Shown here in pieces: positions 1 to 8,017 of a DNA stretch of 64,000 bases. Under the pieces are notes generated by a model. The model did not search any database and was not told the origin of the DNA. It saw only the letters and a list, made by a program, of their open reading frames with translations. The number at the start of each line of letters is the position of its first letter. Positions within the stretch are counted from its first letter, which is position 1. This stretch comes from Sphaerotilus montanus. Its GTDB lineage: Bacteria > Pseudomonadota > Gammaproteobacteria > Burkholderiales > Burkholderiaceae_C. The position numbers were made by a program, and so were the translations under genes. The stretch covers positions 2,108,001 to 2,172,000 of the forward strand of contig NZ_JACCFH010000001.1 of NCBI RefSeq assembly GCF_013410775.1. The letters are read 5' to 3'.

Positions 1-650
1 GTGTCGCCGCGACTGAGCAGCACGCGGCCTTCGCGGCCGGCCACGATGCGCGGTGCGCGGGCCAGCGTGTCGCTGTCGAGGACCACGGCGTCGTTCAGGA
101 AGGGCTCGATCAGGTGCAGCGGGATCGAGGCGATCGGCCCCAGATCCCCGTCCCCCGCCCGTACCCGCGGCGAGAGCTTGACCGTGCCGCCGCTGCCGCC
201 ACCGAACACCAGACGCGCCCGCCCGCCGCTCTTGACCAGCGTCAGCAGCTGGCCGGGGTAGATCAGGTGGGGATTGCGGATGTCCTGCAGGTTCATGCCC
301 CACAGCTCGGGCCAGCGCCACGGGCTGCGCAGGAACAGCTTCGAGATGTCCCACAGGGTGTCGCCGCGCTTGACCGTGTAGCTGTCGGGCGCGTTCGGCG
401 CCAGCTCCGACAAGGGCACACCGGCTTCGGCGACTTTCTGCGCCGTGCCCCGCTGGGCGCCGGTGACTGGATAATCGGGAAATGCGTGGGCCGCCTGGAT
501 GGACAGGCCGAGCAAGGCGAGGGTCAGGAGGCTTGCCGCCCGGGCGCTTGCGCGCTGGATGGGAGCAAGCTGGCCGTGGGACAGGATCATGGAGCGCGTC
601 TCCGTGCGCCGACCGGTCAGGCCCGCGCGAAACTCTTCAATCAATCTCAT
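1..650 (-). CDS. LysM-domain exported protein (partial, C-terminus beyond the left edge)
   Basis: Translating the minus strand from the ATG at 650 gives an exported protein with a hydrophobic signal segment at about residues 39-54 ending in AHA, followed by a LysM fold at about residues 90-140 (YTVKRGDTLWDISKLF, then NPHLIYPGQ). LysM domains bind peptidoglycan, so this is probably a periplasmic or envelope protein. A second in-frame ATG at 590 would give a more normal signal peptide length (hydrophobic core starting near residue 19) and may be the real start. The frame stays open to base 1, so the product is incomplete here. It is divergent from def across an 83-base gap. The function beyond peptidoglycan binding cannot be read. 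Confidence 0.85.
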   Translation of the reverse strand, partial: MRLIEEFRAGLTGRRTETRSMILSHGQLAPIQRASARAASLLTLALLGLSIQAAHAFPDYPVTGAQRGTAQKVAEAGVPLSELAPNAPDSYTVKRGDTLWDISKLFLRSPWRWPELWGMNLQDIRNPHLIYPGQLLTLVKSGGRARLVFGGGSGGTVKLSPRVRAGDGDLGPIASIPLHLIEPFLNDAVVLDSDTLARAPRIVAGREGRVLLSRGD

Positions 651-733
651 AAATTCTGCCCCTAAAACGACGGTGACGTTGTCCCCGAATCACAACTTTC
701 ACGCTGCGGCACTGCCTTGTGCCGACCCGCGCC

Positions 734-1249
734 ATGAGCCTGCTGACCATACTTCGCTATCCCGATCCCCGCCTGAACAAGGTCGCCAAGCCTGTCACGA
801 CGGTCGATGACCGCCTGCGCCGGCTGATCGACGACATGTTCGAGACGATGTACAAGTCCCGTGGCATCGGTCTGGCCGCCACGCAGGTCGATGTGCATGA
901 GCGGCTGATTGTGATCGACGCCTCGGAGGACAAGTCCGACCAGCTCGTTCTGATCAATCCCGTCATCATCGCGCACAGCGAGGAGCGTGTCGTCAGCGAC
1001 GAGGGCTGTCTGTCGGTTCCGACCATCTACGATAAGGTCGAGCGCTACGCCACCGTGGCCGTGCGGGCCCTGAACCGGGACGGCGCCACTTACGAGTTCG
1101 AAGCGGAGGGGCTGCTGGCCATCTGCGTGCAGCACGAGATGGACCACCTGATGGGCAAGGTCTTCGTCGAATACCTCTCGCCGCTCAAGCGCAACCGCAT
1201 CCGCAGCAAGATGATCAAGCGCCTGCGCGAAGACGAGGACGAGGCATGA
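734..1249 (+). CDS. def: Peptide deformylase
   Basis: Removes the N-terminal formyl group from nascent proteins in the cytoplasm. The 171-residue product has all three hallmark motifs: GIGLAATQ at 44-51, EGCLS at 90-94 (metal-binding Cys) and HEMDH at 134-138 (two metal-binding His and the catalytic Glu). Length is normal for the family. An in-frame GTG at 719 lies five codons upstream; I prefer the ATG at 734 because [14 protein letters not shown] is the usual deformylase beginning. The stop overlaps the start of fmt by four bases, so the two genes that add and remove the formyl group are translationally coupled. Confidence 0.97.
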   Translation: MSLLTILRYPDPRLNKVAKPVTTVDDRLRRLIDDMFETMYKSRGIGLAATQVDVHERLIVIDASEDKSDQLVLINPVIIAHSEERVVSDEGCLSVPTIYDKVERYATVAVRALNRDGATYEFEAEGLLAICVQHEMDHLMGKVFVEYLSPLKRNRIRSKMIKRLREDEDEA

Positions 1250-2214
1250 CGGGCGCCGCGCTGCGCGTCGGCTTCGCAGGCACGCCCGAGTTCGCCGCCG
1301 AGGCGCTGGCGGCGATCCTGGCAGCGGGCCACACCGTGCCGCTGGTGCTGACGCAGCCCGACCGCCCCGCCGGCCGCGGCATGAAGCTGCAGCCCTCGGC
1401 GGTGAAGCAGTGCGCGCTGCAGCACGGACTGCCGGTCGCGCAGCCGACCAGCCTGAAGCTCGACGGTCGCTATCCGGACGAGGCCGCCGCCGCCCGCGAA
1501 GCGCTGCAGGCCGCGCAGCTCGACGTGCTGGTGGTTGCGGCCTACGGGCTGATCCTGCCGCGGTGGGTGCTGGACCTTCCGCGCCTGGGCTGCCTGAACA
1601 TCCACGGCTCGCTGCTGCCACGCTGGCGCGGCGCCGCGCCGATCCACCGCGCCATCGAGGCCGGCGACGCCGAGACCGGCATCACCATCATGCAGATGGA
1701 TGCCGGCCTGGACACCGGCGACATGCTGCTGGGCGCGCCCGAGCCGATCCGCCCGGACGACACCACCGCCGCGCTGCACGACCGGCTCGCCACGCTGGGC
1801 GGCCGGCTGATCGTCGAGGCGCTGGCGCTGGCCGCCCGCGGGGGCCTGCGCGCCACGCCGCAGCCTGTCGAAGGTGTTACCTACGCGCACAAGATCGACA
1901 AGCGCGAAGCGGCGCTCGACTGGACGCTGTCCGCCGAGGTGCTGGCGCGGCGCATCCGGGCCTTCGATCCGTTTCCCGGTGCGAGCTTCAGCCGCGGTGG
2001 CGAGGTGGTCAAGGTCTGGCAGGCGCGGGCCGTGGACGGGCAGGGTGCGCCGGGCAGCGTGCTGTCGGTGGACGGGGAGGGCGACGGCATCATCGTGGCC
2101 TGCGGCGCGGGAGCCCTCGCGCTGACCAGTCTGCAGCGGCCCGGCGGGCGGCGCCAGCCGGTGCGTGATTTCCTGCGGGGCTGTGCCATCGGCCCCGGCG
2201 AGCAGCTCGGCTGA
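1246..2214 (+). CDS. fmt: Methionyl-tRNA formyltransferase
   Basis: Transfers a formyl group from 10-formyltetrahydrofolate to initiator Met-tRNA. The 322-residue protein starts with a nucleotide-fold segment ([12 protein letters not shown]), carries the catalytic [12 protein letters not shown] block at about residues 118-129 and the conserved [11 protein letters not shown] segment at about 152-162, followed by the C-terminal tRNA-binding domain. It overlaps def by the ATGA at 1246-1249. Length is normal. Confidence 0.97.
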   Translation: MTGAALRVGFAGTPEFAAEALAAILAAGHTVPLVLTQPDRPAGRGMKLQPSAVKQCALQHGLPVAQPTSLKLDGRYPDEAAAAREALQAAQLDVLVVAAYGLILPRWVLDLPRLGCLNIHGSLLPRWRGAAPIHRAIEAGDAETGITIMQMDAGLDTGDMLLGAPEPIRPDDTTAALHDRLATLGGRLIVEALALAARGGLRATPQPVEGVTYAHKIDKREAALDWTLSAEVLARRIRAFDPFPGASFSRGGEVVKVWQARAVDGQGAPGSVLSVDGEGDGIIVACGAGALALTSLQRPGGRRQPVRDFLRGCAIGPGEQLG

Positions 2215-2282
2215 GGGGCGGCGCGGCTCAAGTCGCGCGGCGGGACGACGATAGCGCTGGGGACCACACCCCGAGTTCAGCC

Positions 2283-2687
2283 ATGCGCCATCCCGTCCCT
2301 GCCATCGCCTTCGCCCTGATCGCCGCCGGCTTGCTGGCGGGTTGCGACCAGCTGGGCATCGAATCCGCCAGCGCCACCCTGGCCCGCACCGAGGCCGACG
2401 CCAAGGCCGTGGGCAGCGCCTGCCGCCACGCCATGCGCGCCATCGAGGACTGCTACATCCTCAATCCCAAGGCGGAAAAGGCGGCGGTCTACACCGGCTG
2501 GCGCGAGATGGACGAGTACATGCGCGAGAACAAGCTCGAAGGTGTTGCGCCGACCGAGCCGCGGCCGGCCGCTCCTGGCGCCAAACCCAAGGTCGCCAAG
2601 GAAGATCTGCCCGACGAGGAAATCATCGACGACGGCAAGAAACCGCAGAAAGCCGGCGCCGGCCACGCTGCCAAACCGGCGCACTGA
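2283..2687 (+). CDS. Small predicted lipoprotein of unknown function
   Basis: A 134-residue product with a lipoprotein signal: hydrophobic residues 6-18 followed by the lipobox LLAGC with Cys21. The mature part contains two further Cys (in SACRHAM and EDCYIL), then a charged, Pro/Lys-rich tail. I recognise no enzyme motif. It follows fmt by 68 bases on the same strand and might be in the same transcript. The family is unknown to me. Confidence 0.75.
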   Translation: MRHPVPAIAFALIAAGLLAGCDQLGIESASATLARTEADAKAVGSACRHAMRAIEDCYILNPKAEKAAVYTGWREMDEYMRENKLEGVAPTEPRPAAPGAKPKVAKEDLPDEEIIDDGKKPQKAGAGHAAKPAH

Positions 2688-2732
2688 CGACTGCGCGGCC
2701 GATCCGGTCGCCGCCAGTGTGAAAATGCGGGG

Positions 2733-3515
2733 ATGCACCCCCCAGGCGATCCACCAGCCCCTGTGACCCTGCGCCAGCGCTGGCAGGCGCTGCGCCAGCA
2801 TCCCGAGGCCGCGCGCGGCGTGCGCGACATGCTGCCGATGGTGCCCGGCATGGCCGCCTGGGGCCTCGTCACCGGCGTGGCGATGGTCAAGAGCGGGCTC
2901 GACCCCTGGCTGGCGCTGCTGATGTCGCTGACAGTGTTCGCCGGCTCCTCGCAGCTGGCCGCGCTGCCGCTGATCGCCACCGGCGCCCCCATCTGGGTCG
3001 TGCTGCTGACCGCCTGCATCGTCAACCTGCGCTTCATCATCTACAGCGCGCAGTGGCGCTGGTACTTCGGTCACCTGCCGCGTGGCCAGCGCGTCGCGCT
3101 GAGCTACCTCGCCGCCGACATCAACTACGCCCTCTTCCTCAAGGCCTGGCCCGAGCCGGAGCCGCGCCCCGGCCAGGTCGAATACTTCGTCAGCGGCGCC
3201 GTGGTGGTGTGGATCGGCTGGCAGATCCCGTCGATCGTCGGCATCGTGCTCGCAGACGTGATCCCGCCCGCTTGGGGCCTCGGCTTCGCGGGCACGCTGG
3301 CGCTGATCGGGCTGACGTGTTCGCTGCTGGTGGACCGGGCGACCTGGATCTGTGCGGCGGTCGCGGCCCTCGCGGCGGTGGCGGCGTATGCCTTGCCGTA
3401 CAAGCTGCACATCGTCGTCGCGGTGGCGGCCGCCGTCGCGGCGGGGCTGCTGATGGAGCGCCCTGGCGGTGGCGGCGGTCGGCTGGCGGCGGTGGCGCGG
3501 AGGTCGGCGTCATGA
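2733..3515 (+). CDS. azlC: AzlC-family branched-chain amino acid exporter, large subunit
   Basis: A 260-residue inner-membrane protein with several hydrophobic helices. The stretch from about residue 25 (RDMLPMVPGMAAWGLVTGVA) and the FAGSSQLAALPLI segment are typical of AzlC/YgaZ proteins, which with AzlD/YgaH export branched-chain amino acids or related compounds. The stop overlaps the azlD start by four bases, as usual for this two-subunit transporter. The substrate is inferred from the family. Confidence 0.9.
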   Translation: MHPPGDPPAPVTLRQRWQALRQHPEAARGVRDMLPMVPGMAAWGLVTGVAMVKSGLDPWLALLMSLTVFAGSSQLAALPLIATGAPIWVVLLTACIVNLRFIIYSAQWRWYFGHLPRGQRVALSYLAADINYALFLKAWPEPEPRPGQVEYFVSGAVVVWIGWQIPSIVGIVLADVIPPAWGLGFAGTLALIGLTCSLLVDRATWICAAVAALAAVAAYALPYKLHIVVAVAAAVAAGLLMERPGGGGGRLAAVARRSAS

Positions 3516-3841
3516 ACACCTGGGAAGCCGCGATCACCATCGTCGGGCTGGCGCTGGTCACCGTGCTGACGCGCAGCCTGCTGATGCTGCCGCGCGAGGA
3601 GGTGCCGATTCCCGCCTGGGCCAAGCGGGCGCTGAAGTACGCGCCGCTGGCCGCGCTGGTCGCCATCATCGTGCCCGAGGTGCTGCTGACGCGCGGCGTG
3701 CTGATCGCGACGCTGGCGGATGCGCGGCTGATCGGCGCGGCGGTCGGGCTGGCCTACTACTTCTGGAAGCGCGGCATCCTCGGCACCATCGTCGTCGGCA
3801 TGGCCGTCTTCCTGCCGCTGCGCATCGGCCTGGGCTGGTAG
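3512..3841 (+). CDS. azlD: AzlD-family branched-chain amino acid exporter, small subunit
   Basis: A 109-residue, highly hydrophobic protein (about four helices) that begins at the ATG overlapping the azlC stop. The beginning (ITIVGLALVTVLTRSL) and end (FLPLRIGLGW) fit the AzlD/YgaH partner of AzlC. The pair forms an inner-membrane exporter. Confidence 0.88.
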   Translation: MNTWEAAITIVGLALVTVLTRSLLMLPREEVPIPAWAKRALKYAPLAALVAIIVPEVLLTRGVLIATLADARLIGAAVGLAYYFWKRGILGTIVVGMAVFLPLRIGLGW

Positions 3842-3886
3842 CGCCGAAGAGTTCTCTTTTTTCTTTCACATCAAGGAGTTATCCAC

Positions 3887-5080
3887 ATGAATGTCCTCCG
3901 CCTCCAAGACCTGATCGCCGCCGGCAAGATCGCCGGCCAGCGCGTGTTCATCCGCGCCGACCTGAACGTGCCGCAGGATGACGCCGGCAACATCACCGAA
4001 GACACCCGCATCCGCGCCTCGATCCCCTGCATCGAGATGGCGCTGAAGGCCGGCGCCGCCGTGATGGTCACCAGCCACCTGGGTCGCCCGACCGAGGGCG
4101 AGTTCAAGCCCGAAGACTCGCTGGCGCCGGTCGCCAAGCGCATGGGCGAGCTGATGGGCCGCGAGATCCCGGTCGTCGCCAACTGGGTGGACGGCGTGGA
4201 CGTGGCGCCGGGCCAGCTCGTCATGCTGGAAAACTGCCGCCTGAACAAGGGCGAGAAGAAGAACAACGCCGAGCTGGCGCAGAAGATGGCCGCGCTGTGC
4301 GACGTGTTCGTGCATGACGCCTTCGGCACCGCGCACCGCGCCGAAGCCTCGACCTACGGCATCGCCCAGTACGCCAAGATCGCCTGCGCCGGCCCGCTGC
4401 TGGCGGCAGAGATCGACGCGATCAGCAAGGCGCTGGCCAACCCGAAGCGCCCGCTGGTGGCGATCGTCGCCGGCTCGAAGGTCTCGACCAAGCTGACCAT
4501 CCTCAAGGCGCTGTCGGCCAACGTGGACGGCCTGATCGTCGGCGGCGGCATCGCCAACACCTTCATGCTGGCGGCCGGTCTGAAGATCGGCAAGTCGCTG
4601 GCCGAGCCGGACCTGGTCGCTGAAGCCGTGGCCGTGATCGAGGCGATGAAGGCCCGCGGCGCGGCAGTGCCGATCCCCGTGGACGTGGTCTGCGCCAAGA
4701 CCTTCTCGCCGACCGCGGAAGCGACTGTCAAGGCCGCCACCGATGTCGCCGAGGACGACCTGATCCTCGACATCGGTCCGCAGACCGCCGCCATCCTGGC
4801 CGCGCAACTCAAGGCCGCCGGCACCATCGTGTGGAACGGCCCGGTCGGCGTGTTCGAGTTCGAAGCCTTCTCGCACGGCACGGAAACGGTTGCGCGCGCG
4901 GTGGCCGAGAGCGCAGCGTTCTCGATCGCGGGCGGTGGCGACACGCTGGCGGCGATTGCCAAGTACGGCATCGAGAAGGACGTGGGCTATATCTCCACCG
5001 GCGGCGGGGCGTTCCTCGAAGTGCTGGAGGGGAAGACGTTGCCGGCGTTTGAGATTCTGGCGAAGCGCGCTGCGGGCTGA
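3887..5080 (+). CDS. pgk: Phosphoglycerate kinase
   Basis: Catalyses 1,3-bisphosphoglycerate + ADP = 3-phosphoglycerate + ATP in glycolysis and gluconeogenesis. The 397-residue protein shows the family signature [18 protein letters not shown] near residues 24-41, the HLGRPTEG loop, the [10 protein letters not shown] region and the C-terminal nucleotide site ([18 protein letters not shown]). Length is normal. A strong ribosome-binding site AAGGAG lies at 3873-3878, eight bases before the ATG. Confidence 0.98.
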   Translation: MNVLRLQDLIAAGKIAGQRVFIRADLNVPQDDAGNITEDTRIRASIPCIEMALKAGAAVMVTSHLGRPTEGEFKPEDSLAPVAKRMGELMGREIPVVANWVDGVDVAPGQLVMLENCRLNKGEKKNNAELAQKMAALCDVFVHDAFGTAHRAEASTYGIAQYAKIACAGPLLAAEIDAISKALANPKRPLVAIVAGSKVSTKLTILKALSANVDGLIVGGGIANTFMLAAGLKIGKSLAEPDLVAEAVAVIEAMKARGAAVPIPVDVVCAKTFSPTAEATVKAATDVAEDDLILDIGPQTAAILAAQLKAAGTIVWNGPVGVFEFEAFSHGTETVARAVAESAAFSIAGGGDTLAAIAKYGIEKDVGYISTGGGAFLEVLEGKTLPAFEILAKRAAG

Positions 5081-5121
5081 AGCAACGGTTGCATTCAACA
5101 CTTGTGGCGCCGCAATTAGCC

Positions 5122-5652
5122 TCAAATGCAGTTGAACTCACCCATCTCTGCGGTTACTTCTTTAATCTGTCTCGGGGCATTGATGCTGGTGAAGATTTGA
5201 AGTGCTGCTTTGAGATGTGTGCATGCTTGGGCTTCGTTGGCGTCGCGCTTGGCAACATTGCCTAGGGACTTCTGCAGTTTTCCGTAAGAGAAGTCCTCAG
5301 GCGATTTTTTTAACTTATAGGCATCGCGGCCAATGCCTAGGTATCGCTTTGCACGCACTAAGTCATCGCGTTTTTTGGCGAAGTCGCCAATCTGCCAACT
5401 GACCTCCACAAGGTTGCAGTCTGCAGCGGAGCGGGCAGCGTCGATTGCCTTTGCCCATGCGGCATCCGCGCCTACAAGGTCTTTTTTGTCGAATAAATGC
5501 TTGCCGAGCTTGATTTGTTCGATCTCCTTATCGCCCGGTCTGCATTGACTGGGCGGTTCAGCTAAGACGAACGTAGGAGCTAAGCCCAATAATGATGCTG
5601 CCAAAAGACGTGCAAGTCGAGTGTGGATAAATATAGTAGAAAAATACTGCAT
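5122..5652 (-). CDS. Exported TPR-like protein of unknown function
   Basis: A 176-residue product with a signal peptide (hydrophobic residues 14-30, likely cleavage after VLA at 31). The mature part has helical segments with alternating small and aromatic residues (HLFDKKDLVGADAAWAKAID, DDLVRAKRYLGIGRDAYK, EAQACTHLKAALQIF) that look like tetratricopeptide repeats, and four Cys. It lies in an AT-richer stretch that differs from the surrounding high-GC genes. The specific function is not recognised. Confidence 0.7.
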   Translation of the reverse strand: MQYFSTIFIHTRLARLLAASLLGLAPTFVLAEPPSQCRPGDKEIEQIKLGKHLFDKKDLVGADAAWAKAIDAARSAADCNLVEVSWQIGDFAKKRDDLVRAKRYLGIGRDAYKLKKSPEDFSYGKLQKSLGNVAKRDANEAQACTHLKAALQIFTSINAPRQIKEVTAEMGEFNCI

Positions 5653-5717
5653 GATGGCTTCTTTGGTGGATCAGTAGATGGCTGGGGAAATCTCGTGAAA
5701 CATTCTGGGTGCTTTTA

Positions 5718-6638
5718 TTAATTGAAGGTAAGTTGACGCAAGAGTAACTTTGCCCCCTTGGATGGGTCGATGCCAGTCTCGTCCAGATATAATCCGGATT
5801 TAAAGTATAAGCCCACATTGTGCCAACGAGTATCTAGAATCAACCGCTGTCCATTCACGATTAGAGCATCACCGTCAGCTTGAATTCGTAATAGCTGCCA
5901 TCGACCCAACTGTGGGGTGCGGGCTATCGTACTACTGCTGTAGATTCCTAGTTGAGCCGGGTCTGGGTTGTCTCGCAGTTTTAAATTTAGCACATAGTCT
6001 CCTGCCTTGCTAAGTTCAAAATAGGCGAGCAACAGTGGGGCCGCATTGATCAGTGCGCCGTTGGTGCCAGCAATCCTAAATCCATGAACCTGTCCCACAA
6101 TGACAGACTGTTTGGTTGGCGGCAGTTGAAGGACTGCAAACTCGGTTGTCATAACGCGAGCGGGAAGGTCCGTGGGTAGCCACTTATCGTTGCTTCCGGC
6201 GACTACTTGGTGGCGAAACTCCGTGCGTGGACTGTCACTGCTGCTGCTGGCCAAGACCCCATTGACAGGGCACCATAGCTGCACTGCAGGGCCATCGCTG
6301 GTGCTAACAGTCATTAAATATTCAGACTCGTAGCCACGCGGTGCCTCAATGGAGGGGGCAAGCTGTGTGGGTGAGAGGGTCTGTACGCCTCCATTGCCAC
6401 TGCTGATTGGTAGAGAAAGCGTGACGTGAGATAGATCAAGCAGTTCACTCGGCCGAGGCAGCGAATTGCTATTGTTTGCGTTGTCGACGGCAACCACTGG
6501 GGAAGATGTTCCGCTGCTTGCGGCCACACTATCTCCACCGCCGCAGGCTGCCAATGCGCCCAGTATGAATAAAATAATTGTACTGTGCGCTAGACGCGAG
6601 AATATTTTGGCAAGAAAGAGGTGAATTTGGATATTCAT
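5718..6638 (-). CDS. PL7-type alginate lyase-like lipoprotein
   Basis: A 306-residue lipoprotein with lipobox LAAC (Cys32) after a hydrophobic segment. The mature domain has the three signatures of polysaccharide lyase family 7 in order: RTEFR at 138-142 (family form RSELR), QVH at 183-185 (family form QIH) and YFKSGLY at 278-284 (family form YFKAGxY, with the catalytic Tyr). These contribute the Arg, Gln, His and Tyr of the PL7 active site, so activity is plausible. The likely substrate is alginate or a related polyuronate, acting at the envelope. The start overlaps the stop of the upstream membrane-protein gene by four bases. It sits in the AT-richer island. Confidence 0.82.
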   Translation of the reverse strand: MNIQIHLFLAKIFSRLAHSTIILFILGALAACGGGDSVAASSGTSSPVVAVDNANNSNSLPRPSELLDLSHVTLSLPISSGNGGVQTLSPTQLAPSIEAPRGYESEYLMTVSTSDGPAVQLWCPVNGVLASSSSDSPRTEFRHQVVAGSNDKWLPTDLPARVMTTEFAVLQLPPTKQSVIVGQVHGFRIAGTNGALINAAPLLLAYFELSKAGDYVLNLKLRDNPDPAQLGIYSSSTIARTPQLGRWQLLRIQADGDALIVNGQRLILDTRWHNVGLYFKSGLYLDETGIDPSKGAKLLLRQLTFN

Positions 6639-7399
6639 TCTGATTCCATTTGCTGGATAGATTGGAATGAATGGGCTTGTGGTTTTTCGCGTAAAGGCTG
6701 TAGATCATAATTATAAATTCCATCAGTCGGACTGGCGCTAAATTTCAGCGCGCGCACTCTGCCGATGCCGTACCCGTCTATCGCACCGGCACCGCTATGT
6801 TTTGATTGACTTTGAATATATATAGTGACTTCTGCCCCGCGTCGAGTTCCTGCGTGAGGACGTCCGTCTCCGGTAAAGCCGCGGCTGTTGTAGAAAAGTG
6901 GAATATTTGTTCCGTTTGTGTCGACCGCAGCAAAATTGTGGTTGGCCAGTCCTGATCCTCGGATTATTATAGAGGGCCCGAAAGTTTGACTGCTTGCGAC
7001 TCCGATTGCGAGTTCGGCTCCGGATAAATTTATGAAACCGTCAACATTTAAACTGCCACTCAAGGATTGACTCTCAGGGCTTGCGTTTTCGCACCATAGA
7101 CGAGCAAAAGCAGAGAGGGTAGAGGGTATTTGGCTGCACAGTCGATCTCTACCCCACCATTGATCTGCTGACCAAATTAGCGTCAAAGTAATAATGACCA
7201 GTATGATCGAGCGATCGGGATGGTCGGTGATTAGTTTGTAGAAGAAGTTCGGCCAAGTATTTGGTTCGCTGATTTGTTTGTCTGCGCCTTGCTCTTGGGT
7301 AGATTTAGGAATCCGACCTGAAGGTTCTGACGAACGAAGTTCTTCAGGTTTTTCGGCTGACGGACCAGGATCAGTTCCACTTCTTCTTTTGGAAGCCAT
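6635..7399 (-). CDS. Single-pass membrane protein of unknown function, coupled to the PL7 lyase
   Basis: A 254-residue protein with a charged, Ser/Pro/Glu-rich cytoplasmic tail (residues 1-60), one transmembrane helix at about 63-79 (RSIILVIITLTLIWSAD) and an extracytoplasmic part rich in Gly, Ser and Asn. The C-terminal region contains GSGLANHNFAAVDTNGTNIP and GYGIGRVRALKFSASPTDG, which suggest a beta-rich domain, but I cannot assign a family. The stop is overlapped by the lyase start (ATGA), so the two are probably made together. The region is AT-rich relative to its neighbours. Confidence 0.65.
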   Translation of the reverse strand: MASKRRSGTDPGPSAEKPEELRSSEPSGRIPKSTQEQGADKQISEPNTWPNFFYKLITDHPDRSIILVIITLTLIWSADQWWGRDRLCSQIPSTLSAFARLWCENASPESQSLSGSLNVDGFINLSGAELAIGVASSQTFGPSIIIRGSGLANHNFAAVDTNGTNIPLFYNSRGFTGDGRPHAGTRRGAEVTIYIQSQSKHSGAGAIDGYGIGRVRALKFSASPTDGIYNYDLQPLREKPQAHSFQSIQQMESE

Positions 7400-7583
7400 C
7401 TATACTCCCCCCGCAAGTTTGCAGTCGTAGCGAGAGGCAGAGCGCCGGTTGCTGTGGCGCTTCGCTTCTGGTACTTTTGCGTTATTAAAATTGATGCTAT
7501 ACGCCGATCATTATCTCGTCACGATCTGATTGGTAACTATTTGTACCATCAGTTTTTGCTGTATGGATGTACATGCATCTTCG

Positions 7584-7916
7584 ATGCTTACGATGACCGT
7601 TCCAGCGCTGCCTCACCTTTTTTCAAGCGTTGATCTGGTGCCAATCTGCCAGCGCCACGGCATCCACCGCCTGTCCGCATTCGGCTCACGAACGAAGGGC
7701 ACAGCCCGGCCCGACAGCGACCTGGATCTGCTTGTCGAGTTCGAGCCCGGCCAAGTGCCCGGCTTGATCGGCCTGAGCGCCATCGAGATCGAGTTGACCG
7801 AGGCGCTGGGCGTCAAGGTCGATCTGCGCACCGCGCAGGAACTGAGCCCGTACTTCCGCGAAGACGTGCTTCGACAGGCGCAGGTGGTCTACGACGCCTC
7901 GGGCCGCGCTCCGTGA
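7584..7916 (+). CDS. MNT-type minimal nucleotidyltransferase (orphan)
   Basis: From the ATG at 7584 the 110-residue product has the nucleotidyltransferase signature GSRTKGTARPDSDLDLLVEF (GS, then DxD metal-binding residues), typical of MNT proteins that partner HEPN toxins and AMPylate them. An upstream in-frame TTG at 7530 would add 18 residues of unlikely sequence. MNT genes are usually followed by a HEPN gene; here the next frame contains only about 30 codons before a stop and then an unrelated gene. It may be an orphan or a remnant of an MNT-HEPN pair at the edge of the AT-rich island. Confidence 0.8.
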   Translation: MLTMTVPALPHLFSSVDLVPICQRHGIHRLSAFGSRTKGTARPDSDLDLLVEFEPGQVPGLIGLSAIEIELTEALGVKVDLRTAQELSPYFREDVLRQAQVVYDASGRAP

Positions 7917-8017
7917 TCGAACGCGGTCCAAATTTCATGCCGGCGTCGCAGAAATCCCCGTTTGTTCAGCGATCTCTCAGCCCGCCGACACCCCCGTGTC
8001 CCTGAGAATCGGACGCA

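Noticed and set aside
662-1621. Long minus-strand frame opposite def and fmt
   Set aside because: Antisense shadow of well-supported genes; the composition is Arg/Ala/Pro-rich as expected for the wrong strand of GC-rich coding DNA.
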